Assembly (NCBI GenBank): GCA_036226585.1
Contig: CP108997.1
Span: 6,200,001-6,264,000 of the forward strand
DNA length: 64,000 nt
Source: Streptomyces sp. NBC_00708
GTDB lineage: Bacteria; Actinomycetota; Actinomycetes; Streptomycetales; Streptomycetaceae
Direction of reading: 5' to 3'
Part shown: one piece after another, positions 17,745 through 25,958 of the stretch
Layout: each line of letters starts with the position of its first letter
Numbering within the stretch: the stretch's first letter is position 1
The notes under the pieces: model-generated
Databases searched by the model: none
Told to the model about the DNA's origin: nothing
Seen by the model: the letters and a program-made list of their open reading frames with translations, nothing else
Made by a program: the position numbers and the translations under genes

Positions 17745-18332
17745 TCAACGGCCCAGGTCCGCAGCCTTCTCGGCCCGCAGGGCGAAGACCTCGTCGCGGT
17801 GCTCGGCCATCTGCCGGAGCGCTTCCTTGCGGTCCCGCTTGGAAAGCCGGTCCAGGTAGGTGTGGCCGAGCAGGTGGTCGCTCTCGTGCTGGAGGCACCG
17901 GGCGAAGTAGCCCGTCCCCTCCACGACGACCGGGCTGCCGTTCTGGTCGAATCCGCGCACGACGGCCCGATCGGTGCGGGGGACCACCATGCCCGCGCCG
18001 GGCACGGACAGGCAGCCCTCGTACTCGTCGACGAGCCGGCGGTCACCCGGGGCGGGCAGCTCCAGGACCGGATTGACGATGTGACCGGTATGGCGGACCC
18101 CGTGGTCGTCGGGGCAGTCGTACACGAACAGCCGGAGCCCGACGCCGACCTGATTGGCGGCCAGCCCGGCGCCGTCGGCGATCCCCATCGTCACGAACAT
18201 GTCGTCGATCAGGCGCGCCAGTGCGGGAGTGCCGAACTCGGTCACCTCCTGGCAGGGGCGGCTCAGGATCTCCTCGCCCACCTCCGTGATCCGCCGCACC
18301 GCACCGTTGTCCCCAACTCCCTGTACGGACAT
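17745..18332 (-). CDS. def: peptide deformylase
   Basis: A 195-residue metallopeptidase that removes the N-formyl group from nascent proteins. All three family motifs are present: GAGLAANQ (residues 54-61), EGCLS with metal ligand Cys107, and QHESDH with His149, Glu150 and His153. Two in-frame ATG codons lie at 18338 and 18332; the GAAGGG site abuts the first and is well spaced for the second, so I prefer 18332. It is divergent from a winged-helix regulator with a tandem repeat operator between them, so it is probably a regulated accessory copy, not the housekeeping one. Confidence 0.93.
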   Translation of the reverse strand: MSVQGVGDNGAVRRITEVGEEILSRPCQEVTEFGTPALARLIDDMFVTMGIADGAGLAANQVGVGLRLFVYDCPDDHGVRHTGHIVNPVLELPAPGDRRLVDEYEGCLSVPGAGMVVPRTDRAVVRGFDQNGSPVVVEGTGYFARCLQHESDHLLGHTYLDRLSKRDRKEALRQMAEHRDEVFALRAEKAADLGR

Positions 18333-18362
18333 GGACATCCCTTCATCACGGTTGCCAGATGC

Positions 18363-18389
18363 TTTGCAAAGTAGCAGAGTTTGCAAAGT
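18363..18389. promoter_or_regulatory. tandem TTTGCAAAGT repeat, candidate operator
   Basis: TTTGCAAAGT occurs at 18363-18372 and again at 18380-18389, a period of 17 bases, and each copy contains the palindrome TTTGCAAA. It lies in the 70-base gap between the divergent def and regulator genes. The regulator is the obvious candidate to bind it. Confidence 0.6.
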
Positions 18390-18402
18390 GCCAGAGGATG
18401 AA

Positions 18403-18984
18403 GTGACCCAGGACGACGTCAGTAACGGGCCCTCCCGCTCCGCCGGCAGCGGGGAGGGGCTTCGCGAGCACGAGGTCCGCACCGCCCTGCTGGACCTGCT
18501 CGCCGAGGTCGGCGCCGTCACGGCGACCGAGGCGGCCGCCCGGCTCGGCCACAGCTCCGGACTCTGCTCCTTCCACCTGCGACAGCTCGCGCGGTACGGC
18601 TATGTCGAAGAGGCCCCCCACAGCGGCGGCCGCGCCCGCCCCTGGCGCCTGAAGCGGGCCGCCCCGGACACCGGCCGGGCCGCGGAGGACGAGGCGTTCG
18701 GCGACCTGGCCCGGGGCCTGGAGGACGAGAGCTGGCAGCGGTGGCGGGACCGGCGGGACGAGGTGCCGTCCGAGTGGCGCCACGACGAGGCGTTCAGCGC
18801 CGTCGCGTATCTGACGCCCGAGGAGATGAGCCGCGTCGCCGAAGTGATCCGGCGGACGCTCGCGCCCTACCAGGACCGCGAACAACGCCTCCTGGCCCGG
18901 CCCGTCGGTGCCCGGCCGGTGGCCCTTGTCACCCGCCTGTTCCCGCTCCTTCCCGCCGCCCCGGACGAGAGGGAGAAGGAGTGA
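18403..18984 (+). CDS. winged-helix (ArsR-like) transcriptional regulator
   Basis: About 193 residues. The N-terminal half carries a winged helix-turn-helix (ALLDLLAEVGAVTATEAAARLG, then FHLRQLARYGYVEE), like ArsR- or MarR-type repressors. The C-terminal half is helical and charged. I chose the GTG at 18403 because GAGG lies 5-9 bases upstream; GTG at 18388 is an alternative but falls inside the repeat operator. Divergence from def and the tandem operator suggest that it represses itself and def. The inducer is unknown. Confidence 0.72.
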   Translation: MTQDDVSNGPSRSAGSGEGLREHEVRTALLDLLAEVGAVTATEAAARLGHSSGLCSFHLRQLARYGYVEEAPHSGGRARPWRLKRAAPDTGRAAEDEAFGDLARGLEDESWQRWRDRRDEVPSEWRHDEAFSAVAYLTPEEMSRVAEVIRRTLAPYQDREQRLLARPVGARPVALVTRLFPLLPAAPDEREKE

Positions 18985-18996
18985 GACCGCCCGCTG

Positions 18997-19979
18997 TCAC
19001 ACGCCCCCGTCCGCCTGTCGCAGGGCGTCCGCGCGGTAGTCGCGGGGCGTGACGCCGTACGCGGTACGGAACGTGCGGCTGAAGGCCGTCGCGCTGGTGA
19101 AGCCCCAGCGGGCGGCGACGGCCTGGATCGGCTGCCGGCGCAGCGCGGGGCGGGCGAGGTCCGCGCGGCACCCCTCCAGCCTGCGCCGGCGGATCGTCGC
19201 GGCGACGCCCTCGGGCTCGTCGTGGAACAGCGCGTGCAGGCTCCGCAGCGACAGGTGGTGGCGGGCCGCGATGAGGCCCGGAGTCAGATCGGGGTCCGCG
19301 ATGTGGTGGTCGATGAACGCGCTGACCTGGCGGAGCAGCACATGCGACCGCAGCTCGGCCGGCGGCTCCACCGAGGAACCGAGCCGCCCGGCCAGACAGG
19401 ACGCGGTGAGGTCCACGGCCATCTCGCCGAGCATGTCGAGCTGTCGGGGCGAACAGTCGGGGCCCGTGGTGGCGAGGTTGGACAGGAACCGGCCAGGATC
19501 GCGGCGAAGCCCGCAGTGCCCGGGATGCGCCGCGCGAGGAGCCGGTCCACCCGCTGCGACGGCAGGGGCATCCGGGCCTTCGGAATCTGCAGGACGACGA
19601 CCTCGACCTCGCTGCCGTCCATCCCCGAGCCCGACTCGTACGGCTTCGAGGTGTCCCACAACGCCATGCCCCCGACGCCCAGTTCGGCCTCGCCGCCCTG
19701 CTGGGCGAACCAGGCGGTGCCGCTGGTCACCAGCCCGAGCTGGTACTGCTCCGGATCCCCCTTGCGGATCAGCGCCGGTGTCCTGCGCGAACTCAGGGGC
19801 GCGTAGCTGAAACGTGCCAGCTGCGCGGCCCCGAGGTCGAGCATCCCGCCGCGCGCGTCGAACCCGCCGGGGTCCGCGGCGCGGAACTCCGTGGGCAGCA
19901 GGACGTCGGACACCACCTGCTCGAACCACTCGAACCTGTTGTCCGGCGCCATCTCGGCCGCCGCCATCTCGTGCCACAC
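18997..19979 (-). pseudogene. AraC-family regulator broken by a frameshift
   Basis: The N-terminal AraC-binding-like domain is read from a GTG at 19979 (GAGGGGGAG site 7 bases upstream) and runs to about 19490. The C-terminal AraC helix-turn-helix (AVAARWGFTSATAFSRTFRTAYGVTPRDYR) is in another frame from about 19490 down to the stop at 18997. Inserting one base near 19488-19492 would restore ...AAILAGFLSNLATTGPDCS..., a smooth AraC_binding_2/HTH protein of about 327 residues. This is therefore a recent one-base deletion or a sequencing error. Confidence 0.75.
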
Positions 19980-20089
19980 CGTCGAACTCCCCCTCACGGC
20001 TGACCTGCACCGGAGGAGATCGGACTCCGGCCGTGTGCAGTCTGAGGGATCGGCCGAGATCGCGCCAAACGGCGCCATGGCCCGTTCCG

Positions 20090-21307
20090 TCAGGCGGTGG
20101 GTGACTCCGGCCGCCGCGGCGAGCACAGGACCAGCAGCGTGATCTCGCTGGGCGCGAAGACGCGGAAGGGCGGGCCCCAGAACCCGGTGCCCCGGCTGGT
20201 GTAGAGCAGCGTGCGGTCACCGTGCCGGCTGAGCCCGGCGACGGCCGGCTGGTCGAGGCGGACCAGGTAGTGGAACGGCCAGATCTGGCCACCGTGGGTG
20301 TGGCCCGAGAGCTGGAGGTCGACGCCGCCCTCGGCGGCCCGGTCGATGAACTTGGGCTGGTGCGCCAGGAGCAGGACGGGCAGAGCGGGGTCGGCGCCGT
20401 CCAGGGCACCCGCGAGATGGGCGCGGTGACCGGCCAGGCCGGAGGACTCGGCGGTGACGTCGTCCACACCGGCGACCACGAGCGTGTCGCCGCCGCGTTC
20501 GAGGAGCACATGGCGGTTGCGCAGCGGCTGCCAGCCCAGCTCGTCCATCAGATCGACCCAGCCCTGGGCCTCGCTGTAGTACTCGTGGTTGCCGGTGACG
20601 TAGACCCGGGCGTGGTGGGCGCGCACGGTGCCGAGCGGGGCGGCCTGGGCCCGGCGGCGGTCGGCGGTGCCGTCCGCGATGTCCCCGGTGTGGCAGACCA
20701 GGTCCGCCTCCAGGGCGTTGACCTCCGCGCAGACCCGCTCCGACCAGCGGACGCGGTCGAGCGGCCCGTAGTGGGTGTCGGTGATGAGGGCGACCCGGGT
20801 GCCGTCCAACCCGGAGCCGAGCCGCGGCAGTTCGACGTCTAGCCGGCGCACCCGCGGCACCCGGCGCGCCTCGGTGTACCCCCATACGAGCAGTACGGCG
20901 GCGACACCGAGCACCGCCCAGGTGACGGTCCGGGCCCGGTCCTGCCCGTCGCCCGCACCGGCCACGGTCAGGGCGAGCCGCAGCACCACACCGAACAGGA
21001 CGGACCAGGTGAACAGCACCCAGGCGGACCCGAGCAGGGTGTCCCCGACGATCGCGGCCCGGTCCTGCTGCCGCTTACCGTGCCCGCGCACCATCGCGAA
21101 CGGCATGGTGACCAGGCCGAGGGCGAACACACAGGTGCCGCCCACCGTCACGGGCAGCGGCCAGTCCTGGCCGCCGTACAACAGCACCCAGCAGGGCACG
21201 GCCCACAGCAGAACGGGTGCGACCAGGGGGATGTAGCGCATGAGACGGCGCAGCCGGCTCCGCGGCGCCGTGCCGCCCGCGGACCGGGCCTCGCTGGTGT
21301 CGGTCAC
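20090..21307 (-). CDS. membrane-bound metallophosphoesterase
   Basis: A protein of about 405 residues. The N-terminal third has three or four membrane segments (IPLVAPVLLWAVPCWVLL, CVFALGLVTMPFAMV, VLFTWSVLFGVVLRLAL, WAVLGVAAVLLVWGY). The calcineurin-like phosphoesterase domain follows, with the motif series DTHYG, HTGDIADG, GNHEYY and GHTHGGQ, which bind a dinuclear metal centre. The layout matches the YkuE/YaeI type of membrane-anchored phosphoesterases, whose substrates are often lipids or nucleotides. The start is GTG at 21307 behind GAGGGGA; an ORF extension to 21415 has no ribosome binding site. Confidence 0.88.
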   Translation of the reverse strand: MTDTSEARSAGGTAPRSRLRRLMRYIPLVAPVLLWAVPCWVLLYGGQDWPLPVTVGGTCVFALGLVTMPFAMVRGHGKRQQDRAAIVGDTLLGSAWVLFTWSVLFGVVLRLALTVAGAGDGQDRARTVTWAVLGVAAVLLVWGYTEARRVPRVRRLDVELPRLGSGLDGTRVALITDTHYGPLDRVRWSERVCAEVNALEADLVCHTGDIADGTADRRRAQAAPLGTVRAHHARVYVTGNHEYYSEAQGWVDLMDELGWQPLRNRHVLLERGGDTLVVAGVDDVTAESSGLAGHRAHLAGALDGADPALPVLLLAHQPKFIDRAAEGGVDLQLSGHTHGGQIWPFHYLVRLDQPAVAGLSRHGDRTLLYTSRGTGFWGPPFRVFAPSEITLLVLCSPRRPESPTA

Positions 21308-21399
21308 GTTTCCCCTCCTCGGACGGCCGGAATGCCGCCGGGCACTGTACCCGGTGGCCGAGTCGGGGAACGTACCGGCGGTATGAGAGCGTGAGGCAG

Positions 21400-21564
21400 G
21401 TGAGCGAAACACCACCGAGCGCCCTGCAATACCGTGCGATCGCCGTCATGACGGACGACGAGTGCGCCGTCCGCCACTGCTTCGTCCCAGGCAGAGCAGC
21501 GCCGCAGGCAGTGGCGGGGCGCAGCATCGCCGAAGCCCTGGCAGCCATCGATGAGGTTCGCTGA
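21400..21564 (+). CDS. possible small ORF, 54 aa
   Basis: This GTG-started ORF reads VSETPPSALQYRAIAVMTDD... and ends ...ALAAIDEVR, with GAGGC just before the start. Third positions are mostly G/C and the product looks like a small acidic protein with two cysteines. It fills part of the otherwise empty stretch 21308-21691. I do not recognise it. Confidence 0.3.
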   Translation: MSETPPSALQYRAIAVMTDDECAVRHCFVPGRAAPQAVAGRSIAEALAAIDEVR

Positions 21565-21691
21565 AACAGCGGTCCGGACGACTCGGTTCGCTGAGAGAAG
21601 ACTTGATCGAGCGGGACGGGGCAGGTGAATCCGCGCCCGGGACGGACTGCCCCGGACCCTATGGTGAGTCGACTGCTCGTAGAGTGAGGGC

Positions 21692-22063
21692 ATGGTCGTT
21701 GCTGCTTCAAACTTACCTATAAGCCCTACAGGGCAGGGAACTTGTTCTCCGGGACCGTCTGGGGATCTCATCGCCCGTGACGAGGTTGAGCTGAGGGTGG
21801 CCGGGCTGAAGGCTATGGCTGATCCGGCCCGGCTGCAGATTCTGTATCTGATCCAGCAGGCCCCCGCAGGAGAGCTGTGCGTGTGTGACCTGACGGATTC
21901 GCTGGGGCTGAGCCAGCCCGCGGTGAGCCGCCATCTGAAGATCCTTGCGATGGCAGGCCTTCTCGCGCGCGAGCAGCGGGGTACCTGGGCCTGGTTCTCG
22001 CTGGTTCCCTCCGCGCTGCGAGACCTGCAGGACCGCGTCTTTGGGTCCGCGGTGCCGCACTAG
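21692..22063 (+). CDS. arsR: ArsR/SmtB-family repressor, copy 1
   Basis: A 123-residue winged-helix metalloregulator. It has the ELCVCDL cysteine pair near the start of the recognition region, which in ArsR proteins binds As(III), and the typical SQPAVSRHLKILAMAGLL helix. It converges on arsC copy 1. The first ~30 codons are richer in A/T than the rest and include a TTA leucine codon (codon 8), which in Streptomyces is read by the bldA tRNA. A shorter start further in is possible, because the ribosome binding site for 21692 is poor. Confidence 0.8.
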   Translation: MVVAASNLPISPTGQGTCSPGPSGDLIARDEVELRVAGLKAMADPARLQILYLIQQAPAGELCVCDLTDSLGLSQPAVSRHLKILAMAGLLAREQRGTWAWFSLVPSALRDLQDRVFGSAVPH

Positions 22064-22066
22064 GCG

Positions 22067-22474
22067 TTACGCGGTTGTGCCGATTTCCTTGATGAGGGCT
22101 TCGACCAGGGTTCTGATTTCGTCGCGGATGGGGCGGACTGCTGCGACTCCCTGTCCTGCGGGGTCTTCGAGTTGCCAGTCGAGGTAGCGCTTGCCGGGGT
22201 AGACAGGGCAGGTGTCCCCGCAGCCCATCGTGATGCAGACGTCCGACGCCCTTACCGCGTCGTCGGTGAGGATCTTCGGTGTCTGGGCGGAGATGTCGAT
22301 CCCGACCTCTGCCATGGCCTCCACGGCTGCGGGGTTGACCGCGTCGCCGGGTGCGGAGCCGGCGGAGCGGACTTCGATGCGGTCGCCGGCTAGGTGGCGA
22401 AGCCAGGCAGCGGCCATCTGGGAGCGGCCGGCGTTGTGGATGCAGACGAAGAGTACCGACGGTCTGACGGGCAT
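22067..22474 (-). CDS. arsC: arsenate reductase, low-molecular-weight phosphatase type, copy 1
   Basis: A 135-residue enzyme that reduces arsenate to arsenite. The active-site loop CIHNAGRS (C-x5-R, Cys11 to Arg17) is near the N terminus. Further cysteines in ITMGCGDTCP are the expected resolving residues of thioredoxin- or mycothiol-linked enzymes. An AGGAG site precedes the ATG. It is divergent from arsR copy 2 at 22551. The protein is closely similar to the second arsC at 36876, including the ending region [10 protein letters not shown]. Confidence 0.93.
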   Translation of the reverse strand: MPVRPSVLFVCIHNAGRSQMAAAWLRHLAGDRIEVRSAGSAPGDAVNPAAVEAMAEVGIDISAQTPKILTDDAVRASDVCITMGCGDTCPVYPGKRYLDWQLEDPAGQGVAAVRPIRDEIRTLVEALIKEIGTTA

Positions 22475-22529
22475 TGATTGCTCCTGTTGGTATGGGCGTG
22501 TGCCCGGTGGTCTGTCTCGCGGATGATCC

Positions 22530-22562
22530 CGATGTGTCACCATCAATCTCATGCTGACATCG
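22530..22562. promoter_or_regulatory. inverted repeat in the arsC/arsR divergent gap
   Basis: CGATGT at 22530-22535 and ACATCG at 22557-22562 form an inverted repeat that spans the arsR start codon at 22551. Nothing like a Shine-Dalgarno site precedes that ATG, so the arsR transcript is probably leaderless. Confidence 0.4.
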
Positions 22563-22859
22563 GTCGACGCTGAGGTTGTGCGGGCGCTTGCGGACCCGCT
22601 CAGGCTGCGGATTGTGACGTTGCTGGCGCGGGAGGCGTTGTGTACGACGCATCTGGTGGCCGAGACCGGTGCGCGTCAGACCAACCTCTCCAACCATCTG
22701 CGCGTGCTGCGGGAGGCAGGCTTGGTGGAGACGGAACCGTGTGGTCGCTTCACCTATTACAAGGTCCGGCCCGAGGCGCTTGAAGCACTCGCAGCTTTCT
22801 TCGGTGGCCTGGCGCAGAGTGTGCACAACGCCGGAGATGCCCGGCGCCCCTGCCCGTGA
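22551..22859 (+). CDS. arsR: ArsR/SmtB-family repressor, copy 2
   Basis: A 102-residue repressor with ALADPLRLRIVTLLAREALCTTHLV at the N terminus and the recognition helix QTNLSNHLRVLREAGLVETE. It is a close relative of the arsR at 37380, and both sit divergent from an arsC gene. In the 37380 copy the stop overlaps the start of acr3. Here the same few bases (TGCCCGTGAC) remain at the end of the gene, but acr3 is missing. No ribosome binding site is visible. Confidence 0.88.
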   Translation: MLTSVDAEVVRALADPLRLRIVTLLAREALCTTHLVAETGARQTNLSNHLRVLREAGLVETEPCGRFTYYKVRPEALEALAAFFGGLAQSVHNAGDARRPCP

Positions 22860-23369
22860 CTCCCCTCTGAACGGGAGACTCCGCATCCGGCGGTGCACGT
22901 GTGGAGTGTCCTCCTTCCCTGTCGGCGGGCGGTTGACCGCATTTTGATCGGCTCTGCCCGTTCGGAGCGGTGTGCTGCTCCGGAACGGCAGGTGCATCGA
23001 AGCATGCCGATTCAATGACGCTGGTGCTACCCCGGCTCAATGCTTGCTAACCCTCTTCACTCCCTGCCTTTTCAGGTCGAGGTCCCGAGAGGCTCGGTGC
23101 GTCGAACCGCGTTTGCGAAAGGTCGACTCTGCCCGTTTCCGCCGGTGACCGGGCTTGCCGTTGCATGGATCGGATCGCGCCATCGCGAGGGTTCCACTTT
23201 GCGCCGCTGTCCGGGGTCACGCACCAGCTATTCATCGATCTATTGACATACATCGTTTAATGCTGGGAGTGTTCCGCCGTCGGGCTGACAGGGCCGTCAC
23301 CGACCAGCCCCGGGTTTCTGCCGGCCCGGCTGTTTCGTCGCTCACTCTGACCATTCCCTGGGGGGACGT
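22860..23369. promoter_or_regulatory. 510-base leader of the arsL-mtnP operon
   Basis: No convincing gene is present. The region begins with the acr3 deletion scar after arsR. At 23229-23261 lies a locally AT-rich patch, TATTCATCGATC then TATTGACATACATCG, with ATCGAT half-sites like those at the arsP and arsR (34801) promoters and a TTGACA hexamer at 23243. I read this as a probable ArsR-type operator and promoter for the operon starting at 23370, but no good -10 partner is evident. Confidence 0.45.
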
Positions 23370-24620
23370 GTGACCACACCCCGTGTGCTCGTGGCTTCTG
23401 CTTTCGAGGCGGAGCTCCAACCTCTGACCTCTGCCTGCGTGGCGGCTGCTCTGCGTGACCACGGCGCTGACGTGGTGGGCTGGGACGCCCATCTGCATCC
23501 TGACGCATTGCCCGAGGGCCCGTTCGAGCTCACCTTGGTCTCGGTTCAGCAGTTCGAGGGTCTGGAGCGCGGTATCGCTCTGGCCCGGCGCGTCAGCGAG
23601 GCGTATGGAACCTTGGTGGTGACGTTCGGTCAGTACGCGCAGATGAATCATCGTGAGTTCCTCCAGGTCGTGAGCGGGGTGGCGATGGAGGAGCCGGAAC
23701 TGATCGCCGAGGACCTGGTTCACCTCGCTTCCGGGGCCATGCCCCTCGGCGAGGTGCCGGCGCTGATGACAGCCGGCGGGATGCGTCCCAAGCCGCCGCG
23801 CCGCCGGATCAGCGTGGCCGCTCCGGCCAGGGAGCTGTTTCCCTCGCTGGTGCACTACCCGGCCCACCACACCCCGTACGGCCTGATGGGCAACATCGAG
23901 GCGTCCCGCGGCTGCCACCACAAGTGCACCTACTGCTCGGTGTACGGGGCCTATGACGGCGGGGTGGCAGCCTTCGACGGCGACACCGTCCTGGCCGATG
24001 CCCTGCAACTGGCCGAGGAAGGGGTACGGCACTTCTGCTTCATCGACGCGGAGTTCTTCAATTCCCGCACCATCGGTGTCGGTGTCGTCGAGCGGCTCGT
24101 CGAGGCGATCGGGCCGATCACGTTCGAGTTCACCACCCGCGTCGACCACGTCCTGGACTACACCAAGGAACTGCAGAAGCTCGTCTCACTGGGCCTGCGC
24201 AAGGTGACGTGCGCGCTGGAGTTCCCCTCCAACCGAATCCTGCGGATCTTCGACAAGCACATCGACGTCGACCACATGAAGCAGGCGGTGGCGGAGGCCG
24301 AACGCATCGGCTTCGAGCTGTTTCCCACCTTCATCCCCTTCACGCCATGGATCGAGTACGAGGAACTCCTGGGGTTCGAGGACTGGCTGGTGGAGACAGG
24401 GCTGGCCCGGGTCACCGACCCCACCGCCCTGCAGACGCGGCTGCTGTTGTTCAAGGGATCCCCGCTGCTGTCCTCACCGTGGATGGAAGACATCGCCACC
24501 GTCGACCGTGGTTTCTGGGTGGAGTGGACCCACCCCGACAAGCGCGTCGAGGAGCTGTGGCAGGACCGGCGCACCGATGCCGAGGACGCAGGGAAAATCC
24601 GCTGTTGCGTGAAGTGCTGA
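23370..24620 (+). CDS. arsL: radical SAM protein with RCC-x-KC tail, ArsL-like (organoarsenical synthesis)
   Basis: A 416-residue protein. The N-terminal ~140 residues look like a B12-binding-type Rossmann domain without an obvious cobalamin motif. The radical SAM cluster motif is C182-x3-C186-x2-C189 (GCHHKCTYCS). The protein ends in RCCVKC (residues 411-416), the cysteine tail of the RCCLKC-tail radical SAM family. From the literature as I recall it, ArsL of Burkholderia gladioli belongs to this family and transfers the 3-amino-3-carboxypropyl group of SAM to As(III) to give hydroxyarsinothricin, with the tail binding arsenic. The ArsM gene three genes downstream fits the same pathway. The start is GTG behind GGGGGGA. 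Assignment to ArsL chemistry is inference from tail and context. Confidence 0.8.
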   Translation: MTTPRVLVASAFEAELQPLTSACVAAALRDHGADVVGWDAHLHPDALPEGPFELTLVSVQQFEGLERGIALARRVSEAYGTLVVTFGQYAQMNHREFLQVVSGVAMEEPELIAEDLVHLASGAMPLGEVPALMTAGGMRPKPPRRRISVAAPARELFPSLVHYPAHHTPYGLMGNIEASRGCHHKCTYCSVYGAYDGGVAAFDGDTVLADALQLAEEGVRHFCFIDAEFFNSRTIGVGVVERLVEAIGPITFEFTTRVDHVLDYTKELQKLVSLGLRKVTCALEFPSNRILRIFDKHIDVDHMKQAVAEAERIGFELFPTFIPFTPWIEYEELLGFEDWLVETGLARVTDPTALQTRLLLFKGSPLLSSPWMEDIATVDRGFWVEWTHPDKRVEELWQDRRTDAEDAGKIRCCVKC

Positions 24621-24650
24621 CCCGCCCCCTCACACGCGAAGGACACCGAC

Positions 24651-25919
24651 ATGGGTGGATCACCCCGCATCGTCATCTCCACCGGCCAGACCCTGCCCGA
24701 CATGGACTGGTCCGGCGAACTCGACCGCCTCACCGACTCCTGGCCCTACCTGGGGCCCACGTGGCTGCGGGCCACGGAGAAGGTCCTGCCCGAGATCCAG
24801 CCCTGGCACACGATCGCGACCCGCGCACGCGGTGAACTGGCCCTGCTGCCGGGCTACATCATCACCACCCCGCCCGTCGTCGACCACGAGCCGCGCACCT
24901 ACCTCGGCTGGCAGGCCCCCAGCGGTGAGGAGGTGTGCTGCGGCGCGGAGACCGACGCCGCCCGCAGCGCCGCGGTCGACGCCCTGGGAACTGAACCGTT
25001 CTTCCCGACCCTCCTGCTCGGATCGCCGCTGGGTTACCGCACAGAGGTCGCCTACAACTTCTGGACGCCCACCCTCATGGGTGCGATCGTCGACAAGCTC
25101 GTCCCAGCGGCTTTCGAGGCGGGCATCCGCTGCATCGCCGCCCCATGGATACCCGACCGGCGAGGCAACGAAGCCCTGGTCACCGCATTGAACGCGGCCG
25201 GTGGCCATAGCGCATTCTGGGGCTTCGAGGACTTCATGAGCCTGGACGCGGGCAGCTGGGAAGGGCACCTGGCCGCGCTGCCGCTGAAGAAGCGCCAGCG
25301 CATCAAGGGCGACGTGCGCCGCGCCCTGGCCGCCGGCGTCACCATCGAGCGTGTCGACGGCGAGAACATCCGCCCCTACACGGCCCGGATCGCGGAACTG
25401 ACCTGCCTGAACCGGGAGAAGAACGGTGCGGGCGAGGAGCCCGGTCACATCGCCGGCATCCTCACCACACTGATCGACGAGGGCGCCGATGTACGCGCCT
25501 ACCTCGGCTACAAGGACGGCGCCCTGGTCGCCACCTGCGTCACCGTACGCAAGAACCACCGCCTGTTCCCCAAGTGGGCCGGCTTCGACTACGCCGCGAT
25601 CGGCGAACGCAGCGGCATCTACTTCGCCCTGGTCCTGGACGCACCCGTCAAGGACGCCTACGCCGAAGGGCTGCGCACCGTGGAGTTCGGCGCAGGCGCC
25701 CACCAGGCCAAGGCCCTGCGCGGCTGCACCCCGAGGAAGGTCACCACCACCATGGTGCTGTCCGACCCCGACCTGCGCCCCCAGGCTGCCGCCTGGCTGG
25801 ATGCCTTCGGCGCCGGCCGCCGCATCGCGTTCGGTGACACGACGGCCGCGCCCTCCCAGCCCGCGCCCCTCACTCTGCTCGGCCAGAGCACGGACGGGGG
25901 CTGCTGCTCCACCGGCTGA
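24651..25919 (+). CDS. FemAB/GNAT-fold transferase of the peptidogalycan type, in arsenic operon
   Basis: A 422-residue protein resembling the GNAT/FemAB-like 'peptidogalycan biosynthesis/recognition' family (PF04339-like). Recognisable pieces are LPLKKRQRIKGDVRRALAAGV in the middle and the acyltransferase-like block TCVTVRKNHRLFPKWAGFDY, then GLRTVEFGAGAHQAKALRG. The protein ends GGCCSTG, a vicinal cysteine tail shared with other proteins of this island. It starts 30 bases after arsL with AAGGA upstream. A plausible role is acylation or aminoacylation of the arsenical amino acid; a lipid or cell-wall role cannot be excluded. Confidence 0.65.
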   Translation: MGGSPRIVISTGQTLPDMDWSGELDRLTDSWPYLGPTWLRATEKVLPEIQPWHTIATRARGELALLPGYIITTPPVVDHEPRTYLGWQAPSGEEVCCGAETDAARSAAVDALGTEPFFPTLLLGSPLGYRTEVAYNFWTPTLMGAIVDKLVPAAFEAGIRCIAAPWIPDRRGNEALVTALNAAGGHSAFWGFEDFMSLDAGSWEGHLAALPLKKRQRIKGDVRRALAAGVTIERVDGENIRPYTARIAELTCLNREKNGAGEEPGHIAGILTTLIDEGADVRAYLGYKDGALVATCVTVRKNHRLFPKWAGFDYAAIGERSGIYFALVLDAPVKDAYAEGLRTVEFGAGAHQAKALRGCTPRKVTTTMVLSDPDLRPQAAAWLDAFGAGRRIAFGDTTAAPSQPAPLTLLGQSTDGGCCSTG

Positions 25920-25958
25920 ACCCCTGCCAGACCTTCGAATCGGACCAGAAGGAACGAC

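Noticed and set aside
22067..22474. ArsC as an ordinary protein tyrosine phosphatase
   Set aside because: The extra cysteines after ITMGCGD and the arsR partner mark it as an arsenate reductase.
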